From Streptomyces sp. TRM49041 (GTDB lineage: Bacteria; Actinomycetota; Actinomycetes; Streptomycetales; Streptomycetaceae): a DNA stretch of 64,000 nucleotides. Location of the stretch: NCBI RefSeq assembly GCF_008271805.1, contig NZ_VSRY01000057.1, forward strand, positions 27,244-91,243. The letters are read 5' to 3'. Positions within the stretch are counted from its first letter, which is position 1. Every line of letters starts with the position of its first letter. This document shows, in pieces, positions 20,076 to 27,710 of the stretch. The translations under genes were made by a program, and so were the position numbers. Below the pieces are notes generated by a model. The model did not search any database and was not told where the DNA came from. It saw only the letters and a list, made by a program, of their open reading frames with translations.

Positions 20076-21440
20076 TTACGAGAGCCGCGAAAGCCGCTTC
20101 AGCAACATGACGGACGCGACCGGGCGGGCGCCGGACTTCGCGACACCGTCGGCGACTTCACGGTCGCTGGACACCACGACGACCGGCCGGCCGACGGGCT
20201 CGGCGCGGACCAGCTGGCGGATCAGCTCGTCGGCGGTCACGCCCGGCTTGGAGAAGAGCACCCGCACCCCGCGCGGCGGCGCCAGCAGCACCGGGGCGGC
20301 CAGCTCGGCCCCGTCGAAGACGCATGTGACCTCGGCGCCGGACCGGGCGGCCAGCGCGGCGAGCCCGCCCAGCAGCCGCAGCCGCTGCTTCTCCAGGGGC
20401 ATCGTCGGGTAGCCGGTCTTGGTGACGTTGTAGCCGTCCACGACCAGATGGGCCTGCGGCAGGGCGAGGAGCTGGTCGAGGAGCGCCGGGTCGGTCTCGG
20501 ACAGCGCTCGGGCGGCGATGTCCTTCGGCGACATCCGGCCCGGTTCCACGGCGTCGACGGAGTCCGCGGGCCGTACGGATACGGGCGGCAGGGCCAGTTC
20601 CCGGCGGATACCCTGGGCGGCCTCCAGGACGGTGTCCAGCAGCAGCCGGAGCCGTACGTCCTCCACGGACCGGCCCTCGCGGGCGGCCCGGCGGCTGGCC
20701 TCCAGGGCCGCCTCCGTCTCGCCGAGCCGCGCCTTGAGGCGGCGCGACTCGCTCTCGGCCGCCGACACCCGGGCCGCGGCGTCCGCCTTGATGCCGTCGA
20801 TCTCGGCGTTCGTACGGCGCAGAGCGGCCTCGCCGCGCTTCACGTCGCTCTGCGCGCTGCGCAGCTTCCGCTGAAGCGATTCGGCTTCCTTCCGTGCCGC
20901 CTCCAGCTCGGAGCGGAGCCGTTCGGTCTCCGACCTGGTGTGCGCGCGGGCCTCGGTGAGCTCCTCGCGCAGCCGCTCCAGTTCGCGGCGGCCCGCCTCG
21001 TCGGCGCGCTCGGCGTCCGCCCGCTGCACCTCCTCGCCGGCCGCGGAGACCAGCTTGACCCAGCCCGTGGGGCGCAGCACATACGCGGCGGCGGCCACAT
21101 CGACCGGGTCCGCGGCCGCGGGGACCGAGCCGGACTCGACGGCTCCGGCCAGCTCCGGCTGGGCGGCCTTGAGGCGCTCGCCGATCCGCTGCCGGAACAG
21201 CGCGTCGCCCTCCAGGGCCGCCGCCATCGCGTTGCCCGCGAAGCGGGCCCGCCGGGACGGGGTGAACCGGGCGTACTGGCGCAGCTGGGCCGGCAGCTCG
21301 GCGACGGTCAGGCCGCCGAACGCGTCGGACACGAGCCCGACGACCCGGCGCCGCACCGCCTCGGGCAGCGGGCGGTCGAGCGCCTCGGCGGCGTCACCGG
21401 CCGCACCGGCCGACTCAGCGCCGCTTGCGGGCTGCGCCAC
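20076..21440 (-). CDS. NYN-domain (PIN-like) RNA-binding/nuclease protein with coiled coil
   Basis: A 454-residue protein. The N-terminal 110 residues are a helical Ala-rich domain (FGGLTVAELPAQLRQYARFT), the middle (about 150-255) is a charged coiled coil (SETERLRSELEAARKEAES), and the C-terminal 165 residues are a NYN domain of the YacP type. The latter begins HLVVDGYNVTKTGYPTMPLE with the first catalytic Asp, and continues EVTCVFDGAELAAPV and VVVVSSDREVADGVAKSGAR with further acidic residues. NYN proteins are metal-dependent ribonucleases of the PIN-like fold, cytoplasmic. Streptomyces genomes keep this architecture as a single-copy gene. A GTG start is used. RNA targets are unknown. Confidence 0.9.
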   Translation of the reverse strand: MAQPASGAESAGAAGDAAEALDRPLPEAVRRRVVGLVSDAFGGLTVAELPAQLRQYARFTPSRRARFAGNAMAAALEGDALFRQRIGERLKAAQPELAGAVESGSVPAAADPVDVAAAAYVLRPTGWVKLVSAAGEEVQRADAERADEAGRRELERLREELTEARAHTRSETERLRSELEAARKEAESLQRKLRSAQSDVKRGEAALRRTNAEIDGIKADAAARVSAAESESRRLKARLGETEAALEASRRAAREGRSVEDVRLRLLLDTVLEAAQGIRRELALPPVSVRPADSVDAVEPGRMSPKDIAARALSETDPALLDQLLALPQAHLVVDGYNVTKTGYPTMPLEKQRLRLLGGLAALAARSGAEVTCVFDGAELAAPVLLAPPRGVRVLFSKPGVTADELIRQLVRAEPVGRPVVVVSSDREVADGVAKSGARPVASVMLLKRLSRLS

Positions 21441-21505
21441 GATCCGTCACCCCACTACCCGTCCGTTCTCACTCTGCCGGGCCGCCCGTCGCTCCGGGCC
21501 GCCGC

Positions 21506-21748
21506 TCAGGAGCCGGCGCCCGGCCTGTCCACCAGCTCGATCTGGTCCACCGCGTTGCACCAGCGGCAGCGGACCGATTCGATGGTCTCACTGACGACCT
21601 CGCGCTCCTCCACCGTCGGCTCGCCCGCCAGGTCCAGATGGACGTACTCGACGACCTTCGAAGAGCGCGTGACGTCGAAACGTGTCAGGTTGCCGCAGAG
21701 CGTGCAGCGCCAGCGGGTGTCGGCGGTCGGCTGGGGAACCGTCGTCAT
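21506..21748 (-). CDS. small zinc-ribbon protein
   Basis: An 80-residue protein with two Cys pairs, WRCTLCGNLTRFDVTR near residue 13 and VRCRWCNAVDQIEL near residue 60, forming a likely four-Cys zinc site around an acidic middle (EPTVEEREVVSETIES). Families of this size act as DNA/RNA or protein adaptors; I do not recognise a specific function. The ATG follows AAGGACGG. It lies 65 bp upstream of the NYN gene on the same strand, so the two may form one transcript. Upstream codons in the same frame are Arg/Pro/Gly rich and not conserved-looking, so the longer frame was not used. Confidence 0.82.
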   Translation of the reverse strand: MTTVPQPTADTRWRCTLCGNLTRFDVTRSSKVVEYVHLDLAGEPTVEEREVVSETIESVRCRWCNAVDQIELVDRPGAGS

Positions 21749-21962
21749 GGTGCCGTCCTTGTCGTGGTCCGGTCGTGCCAGATACTTCTCGCCGCGGTGC
21801 GCCGTCGAACCGCCGGTGCGCGGGGAGCGGCCCCGGCACGCCCGTAACCCTACGGCCTCGGAGGTCGCCCCTGCTCGGGCGGAGTGGGTGGCTCCGGGGA
21901 GGGTACCCGCGCCCCGGCGAGGCACTCTGTCCCGCTCGCACCCTTTACGTCATGATCTGTGC

Positions 21963-22682
21963 ATGATCGATTGGCGGGGAGCGGTCCGAAGTGCCGTCAC
22001 CGGGCCCTCCGTGACATACGGCGTCATCGGTGTGTGCGCGCTGGTCTTCGTGCTCGGCCCGGCCTCCGGGCTCACCACCTCGTACGGGCCCGGGGACGCG
22101 CTGGTCGCCGCCCAGAGCGGGTACTTCCGGCGCTGGGGTGTGATCCCGGAGGACCTGCTGAGCGGCTCTTCCTCGGCGCTGCTCACCCCTCTCAGCGCCC
22201 TGTTCGTGCACGGCAACTGGCTGCACCTGCTGGGCAACATGCTCTTCCTCTTCGTCTTCGGCGCGATGGCCGAGGAGCGGATGGGGCATGTGCGGTTCGC
22301 CCTCTTCTATGTGGGGTGCGGCTATCTCGCCCTGTTCGGGTACGCGCTGGCCCACTCGGGCAGCGGGCAGACGCTCGTGGGGGCGTCGGGCGCGATCTCG
22401 GGCGTGCTGGGCGCGTTCCTCTACCTCTTCCCCAAGGCCAGGGTGACCAGCCTGTTCCCCTTCCTGTTCTTCCTGCCGCTGCGCTTTCCGGCCTGGATCG
22501 TGCTGGTCTTCTGGTTCGTGCTGCAGTGGCTGGCTGCGCGCGGCGCGGGCAGCGGCCCCGGCGTCGCCTACCTGGCGCACCTGATCGGCTTCGGGCTGGG
22601 GTTCCTGTACGCGTGGGCGTGCTACCGGGGCATTAGAGTGAAGGCCCCAGCAGCGGCCACCGAGGGAGAGGGACAACCGTGA
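21963..22682 (+). CDS. rhomboid family intramembrane serine protease
   Basis: A 239-residue membrane protein with six to seven hydrophobic segments. Rhomboid landmarks are all present: HGNWLHLLGNMLFLFVFG (His/Asn of the oxyanion region), GASGAISGVLGAFL with the catalytic Ser at residue 142, and YLAHLIGFGLGFLYA with the catalytic His at residue 206. Rhomboids cut transmembrane helices inside the membrane. The start ATG gives MIDWRGAVRSAVTGPSVTYG. The last four bases overlap the GTG start of the next gene, so the protease and the Lrp-type protein are co-expressed. Substrates are not known for the family in Streptomyces. Confidence 0.94.
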   Translation: MIDWRGAVRSAVTGPSVTYGVIGVCALVFVLGPASGLTTSYGPGDALVAAQSGYFRRWGVIPEDLLSGSSSALLTPLSALFVHGNWLHLLGNMLFLFVFGAMAEERMGHVRFALFYVGCGYLALFGYALAHSGSGQTLVGASGAISGVLGAFLYLFPKARVTSLFPFLFFLPLRFPAWIVLVFWFVLQWLAARGAGSGPGVAYLAHLIGFGLGFLYAWACYRGIRVKAPAAATEGEGQP

Positions 22683-22960
22683 TCACCGCGATCGTGCTCA
22701 TCAAGACCAGCGTGGACCGCATCCCGGAGATCGCGGAGGCGATCGCCGCACTCGACAGTGTCAGCGAGGTCTTCTCCGTCACCGGCACCTACGACCTGGT
22801 CGCCATGGTGCGGGTGGCGAGCCATGACGACCTGGCGGACGTCATCCCCGGCCGGATCAGCAAGATCCCCGGCGTCGTGGCGACGGACACGCATGTCGCG
22901 TTCCGCACGTACTCGCAGCACGACCTGGAGGCGGCCTTCTCGATCGGCCTCGACGCCTAG
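22679..22960 (+). CDS. stand-alone Lrp/AsnC ligand-binding (RAM) domain protein
   Basis: A 93-residue protein consisting only of the RAM domain of Lrp/AsnC regulators (MITAIVLIKTSVDRIPEIAE, VTGTYDLVAMVRVAS, ATDTHVAFRTYSQHDLEAAF); there is no helix-turn-helix. Such proteins bind amino acids and may associate with full-length Lrp regulators. GTG start, translationally coupled to the rhomboid gene by a 4-base overlap (GTGA). In Streptomyces and mycobacteria this short gene commonly stands near trpD and the cytochrome bc1 genes, so its location is conserved even though the ligand is unknown. It is convergent with the aminotransferase gene. Confidence 0.9.
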   Translation: MITAIVLIKTSVDRIPEIAEAIAALDSVSEVFSVTGTYDLVAMVRVASHDDLADVIPGRISKIPGVVATDTHVAFRTYSQHDLEAAFSIGLDA

Positions 22961-22997
22961 CCAGGGCCCCAAATCACCCGTTCGGGTGATCCAGGCA

Positions 22998-24392
22998 TCA
23001 GCCACGGTCGGGCACGCAGCGCCCGTCCTCCGTGCGGTAGCTCCACCGGGCGCCGTCGCGGACCAGCTCCCGCACGGCCCGGACGAACCGGTCGACGTGC
23101 TCGTCCGGCGTCCCCGCGCCGAAGCTGACCCGGATCGCGTTGAGGGACCGCTCCCCCGGCCCGGCCTCCGGCGCGCCGCACTCCCCCGGCTCCTGCGGGG
23201 CGCCGCCGAGCAGCGTCCGGACGAGCGGGTGGGCGCAGAACAGGCCGTCGCGGACACCGATGCCGTACTCGGCGGAGAGCGCCGCCGCGAAGTGCGAGCT
23301 GTTCCAGCCCTCGACGACGAACGAGATGACGCCGACGCGCGGGGCGTCGTCCCCGAAGAGCGACAGCACCCGCACCTCGGGCACGCCGGCGAGCCCCTCG
23401 CGGACGCGCGCGATCAGCTCCCGCTCACGGGCCACGAGCGCGTCGAACCCGGCCTCGGTGAGCGCGCGGCAGGCCGAGGCGATGGCGTGGGCACCGATGA
23501 CGTTGGGCGAGCCGGCCTCGTGGCGGGCGGCCGTGGTGTGCCAGGTGACGTCCACCCCGCCGTCCGCCCGCCGGGCCACCGCGCGCGAGGCGCCGCCGCC
23601 CGCGAGGTACGGCTCGGCCTCCAGCAGCCAGTCCGCCCGCCCGGCGAGCACTCCGGCCCCGAACGGGGCGTACAGCTTGTGCCCCGAGAAGGCCACCCAG
23701 TCCACGTCCAGGGCGGCGATGTCCACCGGGTGGTGCGGCGCCAGCTGGGCGGCGTCCAGCACGATCCGCGCCCCGTGCGCGTGCGCGGCGGCGGCCAGCT
23801 CCCGTACGGGCCACAGCTCACCGGTCACGTTGGAGGCACCCGTCACGCACACCAGGGCCGGGCCGTAGGGGTCCCGGGCGGCCAGGGCACGCTCCAGCGT
23901 CTCCACGGCCCCGCCGGGCGTCCGGGGCGCGTTCAGGTACGTCACGCGGGCGTCCCGCCAGGGCAGCAGTGACGCGTGGTGCTCCGTCTCGAAGACGAAC
24001 ACCTCGCAGTTGTCCGGGAGTGCGCGGGCCAGGAGGTTCAGCGAGTCGGTCGTCGAGCGGGTGAACACCACCTCGTCGCCCCGCCGGCAGCCGAGGAACT
24101 CGGCGACGGTCCCGCGGCTGTTCTCGAAGAGGTCGGTGGAGAGCTGCGAGAGGTACCCGGCGCCCCGGTGCACGCTGCCGTAGTACGGCGCGTACGCGGC
24201 GACGTCGTCCCACACCCGCTGGAGCGCGGGGGCGCTGGCCGCGTAGTCGAGCGCGGCGTAGGTGACCTCACCACCGGTGACGAGCGGCACGGTCACGTCC
24301 CGCCCGAGAACGGGCAGCTGAACGGGGTTACAGGTGTCGGCGGTGAGGGCGTCGGCGGTGTCGGCTTCGGCGGTGTTCGGGTACGCGGACAT
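22998..24392 (-). CDS. class-V aminotransferase (cysteine desulfurase-like), SAM-IV riboswitch controlled
   Basis: A 464-residue PLP enzyme of the class-V aminotransferase/cysteine desulfurase clan. The PLP-lysine is in VDWVAFSGHKLYAPFGAGVL; the cofactor Asp is in ARIVLDAAQLAPH and the phosphate-binding motif in EVVFTRSTTDSLNLLARAL. A C-terminal GIGVRDGLFCAHPLVRTLL loop carries a Cys near the place of the sulfur-carrying Cys of desulfurases, though in a different context. The ATG giving MSAYPNTAEAD has GGGAGA upstream. The leader contains a clear SAM-IV riboswitch, so expression should fall when S-adenosylmethionine is plentiful; this ties the enzyme to sulfur amino-acid metabolism. The exact reaction (lyase, desulfurase or epimerase) is not certain. 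Confidence 0.9.
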   Translation of the reverse strand: MSAYPNTAEADTADALTADTCNPVQLPVLGRDVTVPLVTGGEVTYAALDYAASAPALQRVWDDVAAYAPYYGSVHRGAGYLSQLSTDLFENSRGTVAEFLGCRRGDEVVFTRSTTDSLNLLARALPDNCEVFVFETEHHASLLPWRDARVTYLNAPRTPGGAVETLERALAARDPYGPALVCVTGASNVTGELWPVRELAAAAHAHGARIVLDAAQLAPHHPVDIAALDVDWVAFSGHKLYAPFGAGVLAGRADWLLEAEPYLAGGGASRAVARRADGGVDVTWHTTAARHEAGSPNVIGAHAIASACRALTEAGFDALVARERELIARVREGLAGVPEVRVLSLFGDDAPRVGVISFVVEGWNSSHFAAALSAEYGIGVRDGLFCAHPLVRTLLGGAPQEPGECGAPEAGPGERSLNAIRVSFGAGTPDEHVDRFVRAVRELVRDGARWSYRTEDGRCVPDRG

Positions 24393-24530
24393 GGCGGTAT
24401 CTCCCGGCAGGACAAGGCGAATGGGGTGAAGGCCCGCAGGGCGGCGGAACGGCCGCGCCGTACACGGGTGTTGCCTCGACGCGCGACGACGACGCGTCAC
24501 GCGGAGGACGAGAAGACGGGGCCGACGGCC

Positions 24531-24551
24531 CTAGCGCATTCGCTTGCTCAC
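24531..24551 (-). CDS. six-codon leader ORF downstream of the SAM-IV aptamer
   Basis: GTG AGC AAG CGA ATG CGC TAG reads MSKRMR and stops, preceded by GAGGGAG at 7 bases. It lies after the aptamer's switching hairpin and about 140 bases before the aminotransferase start. A further G/C-rich hairpin (GGGCCGTCGGCCC) begins at its stop codon. Expression has not been shown; it may be a translated leader used as the switch read-out, or the RBS may be fortuitous. Confidence 0.45.
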   Translation of the reverse strand: MSKRMR

Positions 24552-24572
24552 GAGTCTGCTCCCTCGGGACCA

Positions 24573-24596
24573 GGACCCCAGGGTGTGCAGGGGTCC
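24573..24596 (-). promoter_or_regulatory. expression-platform hairpin of the SAM-IV riboswitch
   Basis: GGACCCC and GGGGTCC form a 7-bp stem around a 10-base loop. Its 5' arm (24590-24596) overlaps the last stem of the aptamer (GGTCCGCG/CGCGGACC, 24592-24612), so the two structures exclude each other: a typical switch arrangement. No U-run follows, so translational or Rho-type control is more likely than simple termination. Confidence 0.65.
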
Positions 24597-24709
24597 GCGC
24601 TTGCCGCGGACCTCTCTGCCCGCGACCTGGTCTTCACCCGGGGCACCCCGCCACGGACGGAGGGTTGCCGGACAGCGGGCCGGGGCCGTGGTCGCTGTCA
24701 CTCATGACC
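24592..24709 (-). ncRNA. SAM-IV riboswitch aptamer
   Basis: The minus strand begins GGTCATGAGTGACAGCG and continues with GCCCCGGCCCGCTGTCCGGC, AACCCTCC, GGCGGGGTGCCCCGGGTGA and AGACCAGG, then the hairpin GGTCCGCG-GCAAG-CGCGGACC. These are the invariant strings and order of the actinobacterial SAM-IV riboswitch (GGUCAUGAGUG, CCGGCAACCCUCC, GGGGUGCCCCGGGUGA, GACCAGG, GGCAAGCGCGG). It senses S-adenosylmethionine and should repress the aminotransferase gene downstream. A matching promoter lies just upstream. Identification is from memory of the consensus; a covariance search would confirm. Confidence 0.93.
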
Positions 24710-24719
24710 TTGGTGCAGC

Positions 24720-24747
24720 ATCTTGCCATACGGACGGGACGGCGCAA
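24720..24747 (-). promoter_or_regulatory. candidate promoter of the SAM-IV leader
   Basis: TTGCGC and CAAGAT with a 16-base spacer on the minus strand; predicted start about 7 bases downstream, just before the aptamer's GGTCATGAG. Confidence 0.6.
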
Positions 24748-24850
24748 GTCGGGTCCGCATACGGGACGGTGCGGCGCTCGTCCTCGAACCTGCGGCACCC
24801 CGCCGGACGGGCTGAGGGTCAGCCCTTCCGGCGTTCGAGGAGCGGGGATT

Positions 24851-24867
24851 CGGGGGCGCAGCCCCCG
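24851..24867 (-). terminator. terminator of trpD within a Streptomyces dispersed repeat
   Basis: CGGGGGC-GCA-GCCCCCG is a perfect 7-bp stem with a 3-base loop, 8 bases after the trpD stop. The flanking text (about 24817-24867, with TTCCGGCGTTCGAGGAGCGGGG) resembles a dispersed intergenic element common in Streptomyces genomes. The rest of 24748-24850 shows no gene. Confidence 0.65.
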
Positions 24868-24874
24868 CCCAGAC

Positions 24875-25939
24875 CTACCGGTTGCTCGCTCGCACCCATC
24901 GCTCCAGCGCCTCCCGGGCCGCGCCCGAGTCGATGGACTCGGCGGCCTTCGCCATGCCCGCCCGGATCTGCTCCGGCAGCGTCGCCTCCGACGGCTCCAG
25001 CGCCACCAGCGCCGCCGCCGAGTTGAGCAGCACCGCGTCCCGGACGGGCCCGGTCCCGCCGGCCAGCAGCCGGCGGGCGACGTCCGCGTTGTACGAGGCG
25101 TCCGCGCCGCGCAGGGCCTCCACCGGCACCAGGTCGATGCCCACGTCGCGCGGGTCGAAGGCTTCCTCGCGGACCGCGCCGTCCCGGACGACCCAGACCC
25201 GTGACGTCGCCGTCGTCGTCAGCTCGTCCAGCCCGTCGTCACCGCGGAACACCAGCGCCGACGAGCCGCGCTCGGCCAGGACGCCGGCCATGATGGGGGC
25301 CATCCGGGCGTCCGCGACACCCGTCGCCTGGGCGCGCACCCGGGCCGGGTTCGTCAGCGGGCCCAGGAAGTTGAACGTCGTGCGGATGCCGAGCTCCTTA
25401 CGGGCCGACGCGACATGCCGCAGCGCCGGGTGGAACTTCACCGCGAAGCAGAACGTGATCCCGGCCTCCTCGGCCACCTCCGCCACCCGCTCCGGGGTCA
25501 GCTCCAGGTTGACGCCGAGCTTCTCAAGGACGTCCGAGGCACCGGAGGCGGACGACGCCGCGCGGTTGCCGTGCTTGACGACCTTCGCGCCCGTACCGGC
25601 GACGACTATCGCCGACATGGTGGAGATGTTGACGGTCTTCGCGCCGTCGCCGCCCGTGCCGACGATGTCGACGGACGGCCCGGGGACGTCGATGGTCCTG
25701 GCGTGCCCGTACATCGTGCGGACGAGCCCGGAGATCTCCTCGACGGTCTCGCCCTTGGCGCGCAGCGCGACGGCGAACCCGGCGATCTGCGCGTCGGTGG
25801 CCTCGCCCCGGAGGATCCGGTCCATCGCCCAGGCGGTCGCGTCGGCGCTCTGGTCCCGCCCGTAGAGGAGGGCGTCGAGGACCTCGGGCCAGGAGCGGCC
25901 CGCAGTGGTCGGTCCTCCAGCGGGTTGCACAGCGCTCAT
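24875..25939 (-). CDS. trpD: anthranilate phosphoribosyltransferase
   Basis: A 354-residue enzyme joining anthranilate to PRPP, the second step of tryptophan synthesis, cytosolic. The PRPP-binding motif is [18 protein letters not shown]; the anthranilate site includes [20 protein letters not shown], and a metal-binding segment is [37 protein letters not shown] is family-typical. Length is normal. Mycobacterial trpD also lies beside the ctaE-qcrCAB genes. A hairpin terminator follows the stop. The ATG at MSAVQPAGG is used; it lies about 120 bp from the qcrB terminator side, so trpD probably has its own promoter. Confidence 0.96.
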   Translation of the reverse strand: MSAVQPAGGPTTAGRSWPEVLDALLYGRDQSADATAWAMDRILRGEATDAQIAGFAVALRAKGETVEEISGLVRTMYGHARTIDVPGPSVDIVGTGGDGAKTVNISTMSAIVVAGTGAKVVKHGNRAASSASGASDVLEKLGVNLELTPERVAEVAEEAGITFCFAVKFHPALRHVASARKELGIRTTFNFLGPLTNPARVRAQATGVADARMAPIMAGVLAERGSSALVFRGDDGLDELTTTATSRVWVVRDGAVREEAFDPRDVGIDLVPVEALRGADASYNADVARRLLAGGTGPVRDAVLLNSAAALVALEPSEATLPEQIRAGMAKAAESIDSGAAREALERWVRASNR

Positions 25940-26002
25940 GGTCGCTCCCAGGTCCGTGACGGATGAGACGGTGACCAGCCTATCGAGCCGCGGGGACGGC
26001 GA

Positions 26003-26033
26003 AGAGCCCCGTCCGATGATTGGACGGGGCTCT
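26003..26033 (-). terminator. terminator of the ctaE-qcrCAB operon
   Basis: AGAGCCCCGTCC-GATGATT-GGACGGGGCTCT forms a perfect 12-bp stem with a 7-base loop about 28 bases after the qcrB stop codon. Confidence 0.8.
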
Positions 26034-26060
26034 CGCCGTGGCGACCTTCAGGTCGGAGGA

Positions 26061-27710
26061 TCAGTGGTGGCCGTGGCCGCTGCTGATCTCCTTGTACTCC
26101 TCCGACGTGGCCTTGGGGATCTGGTTCCCCACGCCGAAGTAGCCCTTGCTGAGCTTCGCGCGGAGCTTCTCCTTGCGGGTCGGCTTCCGCTCGACGCCGT
26201 TCTCGTCGACCGTCGGGCCGATCTCGGCGGGCGTGTACTGCTCGTGCGCGGTGAGCGCGTGCAGCTGGGCCTGGCTGAGCGGCTCGTGGACCTCGACGAA
26301 CTCACCGTGCGGCAGCCGCTTGATGATGCCGGTCTCGCGACCGTGCAGCACCTTCTCGCGGTCGCGCCGCTGGAGACCCAGGCAGATCCGCTTGGTGGCG
26401 ACGAACGCGAGGATCGGTCCGACGAAGAAGAAGATCCGGACGAACCAGGTGACCGCGTTGATCGACAGGTGGAAGTGGGTGGCGACGATGTCGTTGCCAC
26501 CGCCGATCAGCATGATCATGTAGCCCGTGACCCAGGCGACACCGAGCGCGGTGCGGGTCGGGGCGTTGCGCGGACGGTCCAGGATGTGGTGCTCGCGCTT
26601 GTCCCCGGTGATCCAGGACTCGATGAACGGGTAGAGCGCGATCGCGGCCAGCATCACACCGAAGAGCACGAGCGGGATGAACACACCCAGGACGAGCGTG
26701 TGACCCCAGACGTTGATCTCCCAGCCCGGCATGGCACGGACCAGACCCTCGGCGAAGCCCATGTACCAGTCGGGCTGGGCGCCGGTGGACACCATGTCCG
26801 GGCGGTACGGGCCGAGGGCCCACACCGGGTTGATGGTGAACAGCGCGGCGATGATCGCGACGACACCGAAGACCAGGAAGAAGAAGCCTCCGGCCTTGGC
26901 CATGTAGACCGGCAGCAGCGGCATGCCCACGACGTTCTTGTTCGTCCGGCCGGGACCGGGGAACTGCGTGTGCTTGTGGTAGAAGACCAGGATCAGGTGC
27001 GCCACCACGAGGCCGAGCATGATGCCCGGCAGCAGCAGGATGTGGATCGAGTAGAACCGGGCCACCATGTCGTGGCCGGGGAACTCCCCGCCGAACAGGA
27101 ACATCGAGATGTACGTGCCGACGATCGGCACGGACAGGATCGCGCCCTGTGTGAAGCGGACACCGGTGCCGGAGAGCAGGTCGTCCGGGAGCGAGTAGCC
27201 GGTGAAACCGGTGAACATGCCCAGGACGAACAGCAGGAAGCCGAACAGCCAGTTGATCTCACGCGGCTTGCGGAACGCGCCGGTGAAGAAGACGCGCATC
27301 ATGTGCACGAACATGCCGGCGAGGAAGATCAGCGCGGCCCAGTGGTGGATCTGGCGGATGAGCAGACCACCGCGGACGTCGAAGCTGATGTCCAGCGTCG
27401 ACGCGTAGGCCTCCGTCATCCGGATGCCCTGCATCGGCACGTACGAGCCGTGGTACTCGATCTCGTTCATGCTCGGGTGGAAGAACAGCGTCAGATACAC
27501 ACCCGTGAGGATGATGATGATGAAGGTGTAGAGGCAGATCTCACCCAGCATGAAGGACCAGTGGTCCGGGAAGATCTTGCGCATGTTGGCCTTGGCCAGG
27601 GAGTAGATCCCGAGCCGGCCGTCCGCCCAGTCGGCCACCCGCTCACCGGCGGGTGCCTTCCGCTGCCCCGGCGCGCTGGCGCCCGACGGATTCGTTGTTG
27701 CGGTGCTCAT
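26061..27710 (-). CDS. qcrB: cytochrome bc1 complex cytochrome b subunit
   Basis: A 549-residue di-haem membrane protein, the core of the actinobacterial bcc complex that oxidises menaquinol and feeds electrons through QcrC to the aa3 oxidase. Eight or so transmembrane helices are visible; haem-ligand His residues lie in IRQIHHWAALIFLAG and FYSIHILLLPGIMLGLVVAH. The Qo-site PDWY motif is in STGAQPDWYMGFAEG. A long C-terminal cytoplasmic extension ends EISSGHGHH. The ATG overlaps the qcrA stop by 4 bases. It is the last gene of ctaE-qcrC-qcrA-qcrB and is followed by a strong hairpin. Confidence 0.97.
   Translation of the reverse strand: MSTATTNPSGASAPGQRKAPAGERVADWADGRLGIYSLAKANMRKIFPDHWSFMLGEICLYTFIIIILTGVYLTLFFHPSMNEIEYHGSYVPMQGIRMTEAYASTLDISFDVRGGLLIRQIHHWAALIFLAGMFVHMMRVFFTGAFRKPREINWLFGFLLFVLGMFTGFTGYSLPDDLLSGTGVRFTQGAILSVPIVGTYISMFLFGGEFPGHDMVARFYSIHILLLPGIMLGLVVAHLILVFYHKHTQFPGPGRTNKNVVGMPLLPVYMAKAGGFFFLVFGVVAIIAALFTINPVWALGPYRPDMVSTGAQPDWYMGFAEGLVRAMPGWEINVWGHTLVLGVFIPLVLFGVMLAAIALYPFIESWITGDKREHHILDRPRNAPTRTALGVAWVTGYMIMLIGGGNDIVATHFHLSINAVTWFVRIFFFVGPILAFVATKRICLGLQRRDREKVLHGRETGIIKRLPHGEFVEVHEPLSQAQLHALTAHEQYTPAEIGPTVDENGVERKPTRKEKLRAKLSKGYFGVGNQIPKATSEEYKEISSGHGHH

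Noticed and set aside
24393..24500. In-frame GTG extension (36 codons, MTRRRRASRQH...) of the aminotransferase
   Set aside because: No ribosome-binding site and Arg/Pro-rich composition; the ATG at 24392 has GGGAGA and gives the normal N-terminus. The stretch is leader RNA of the riboswitch transcript.
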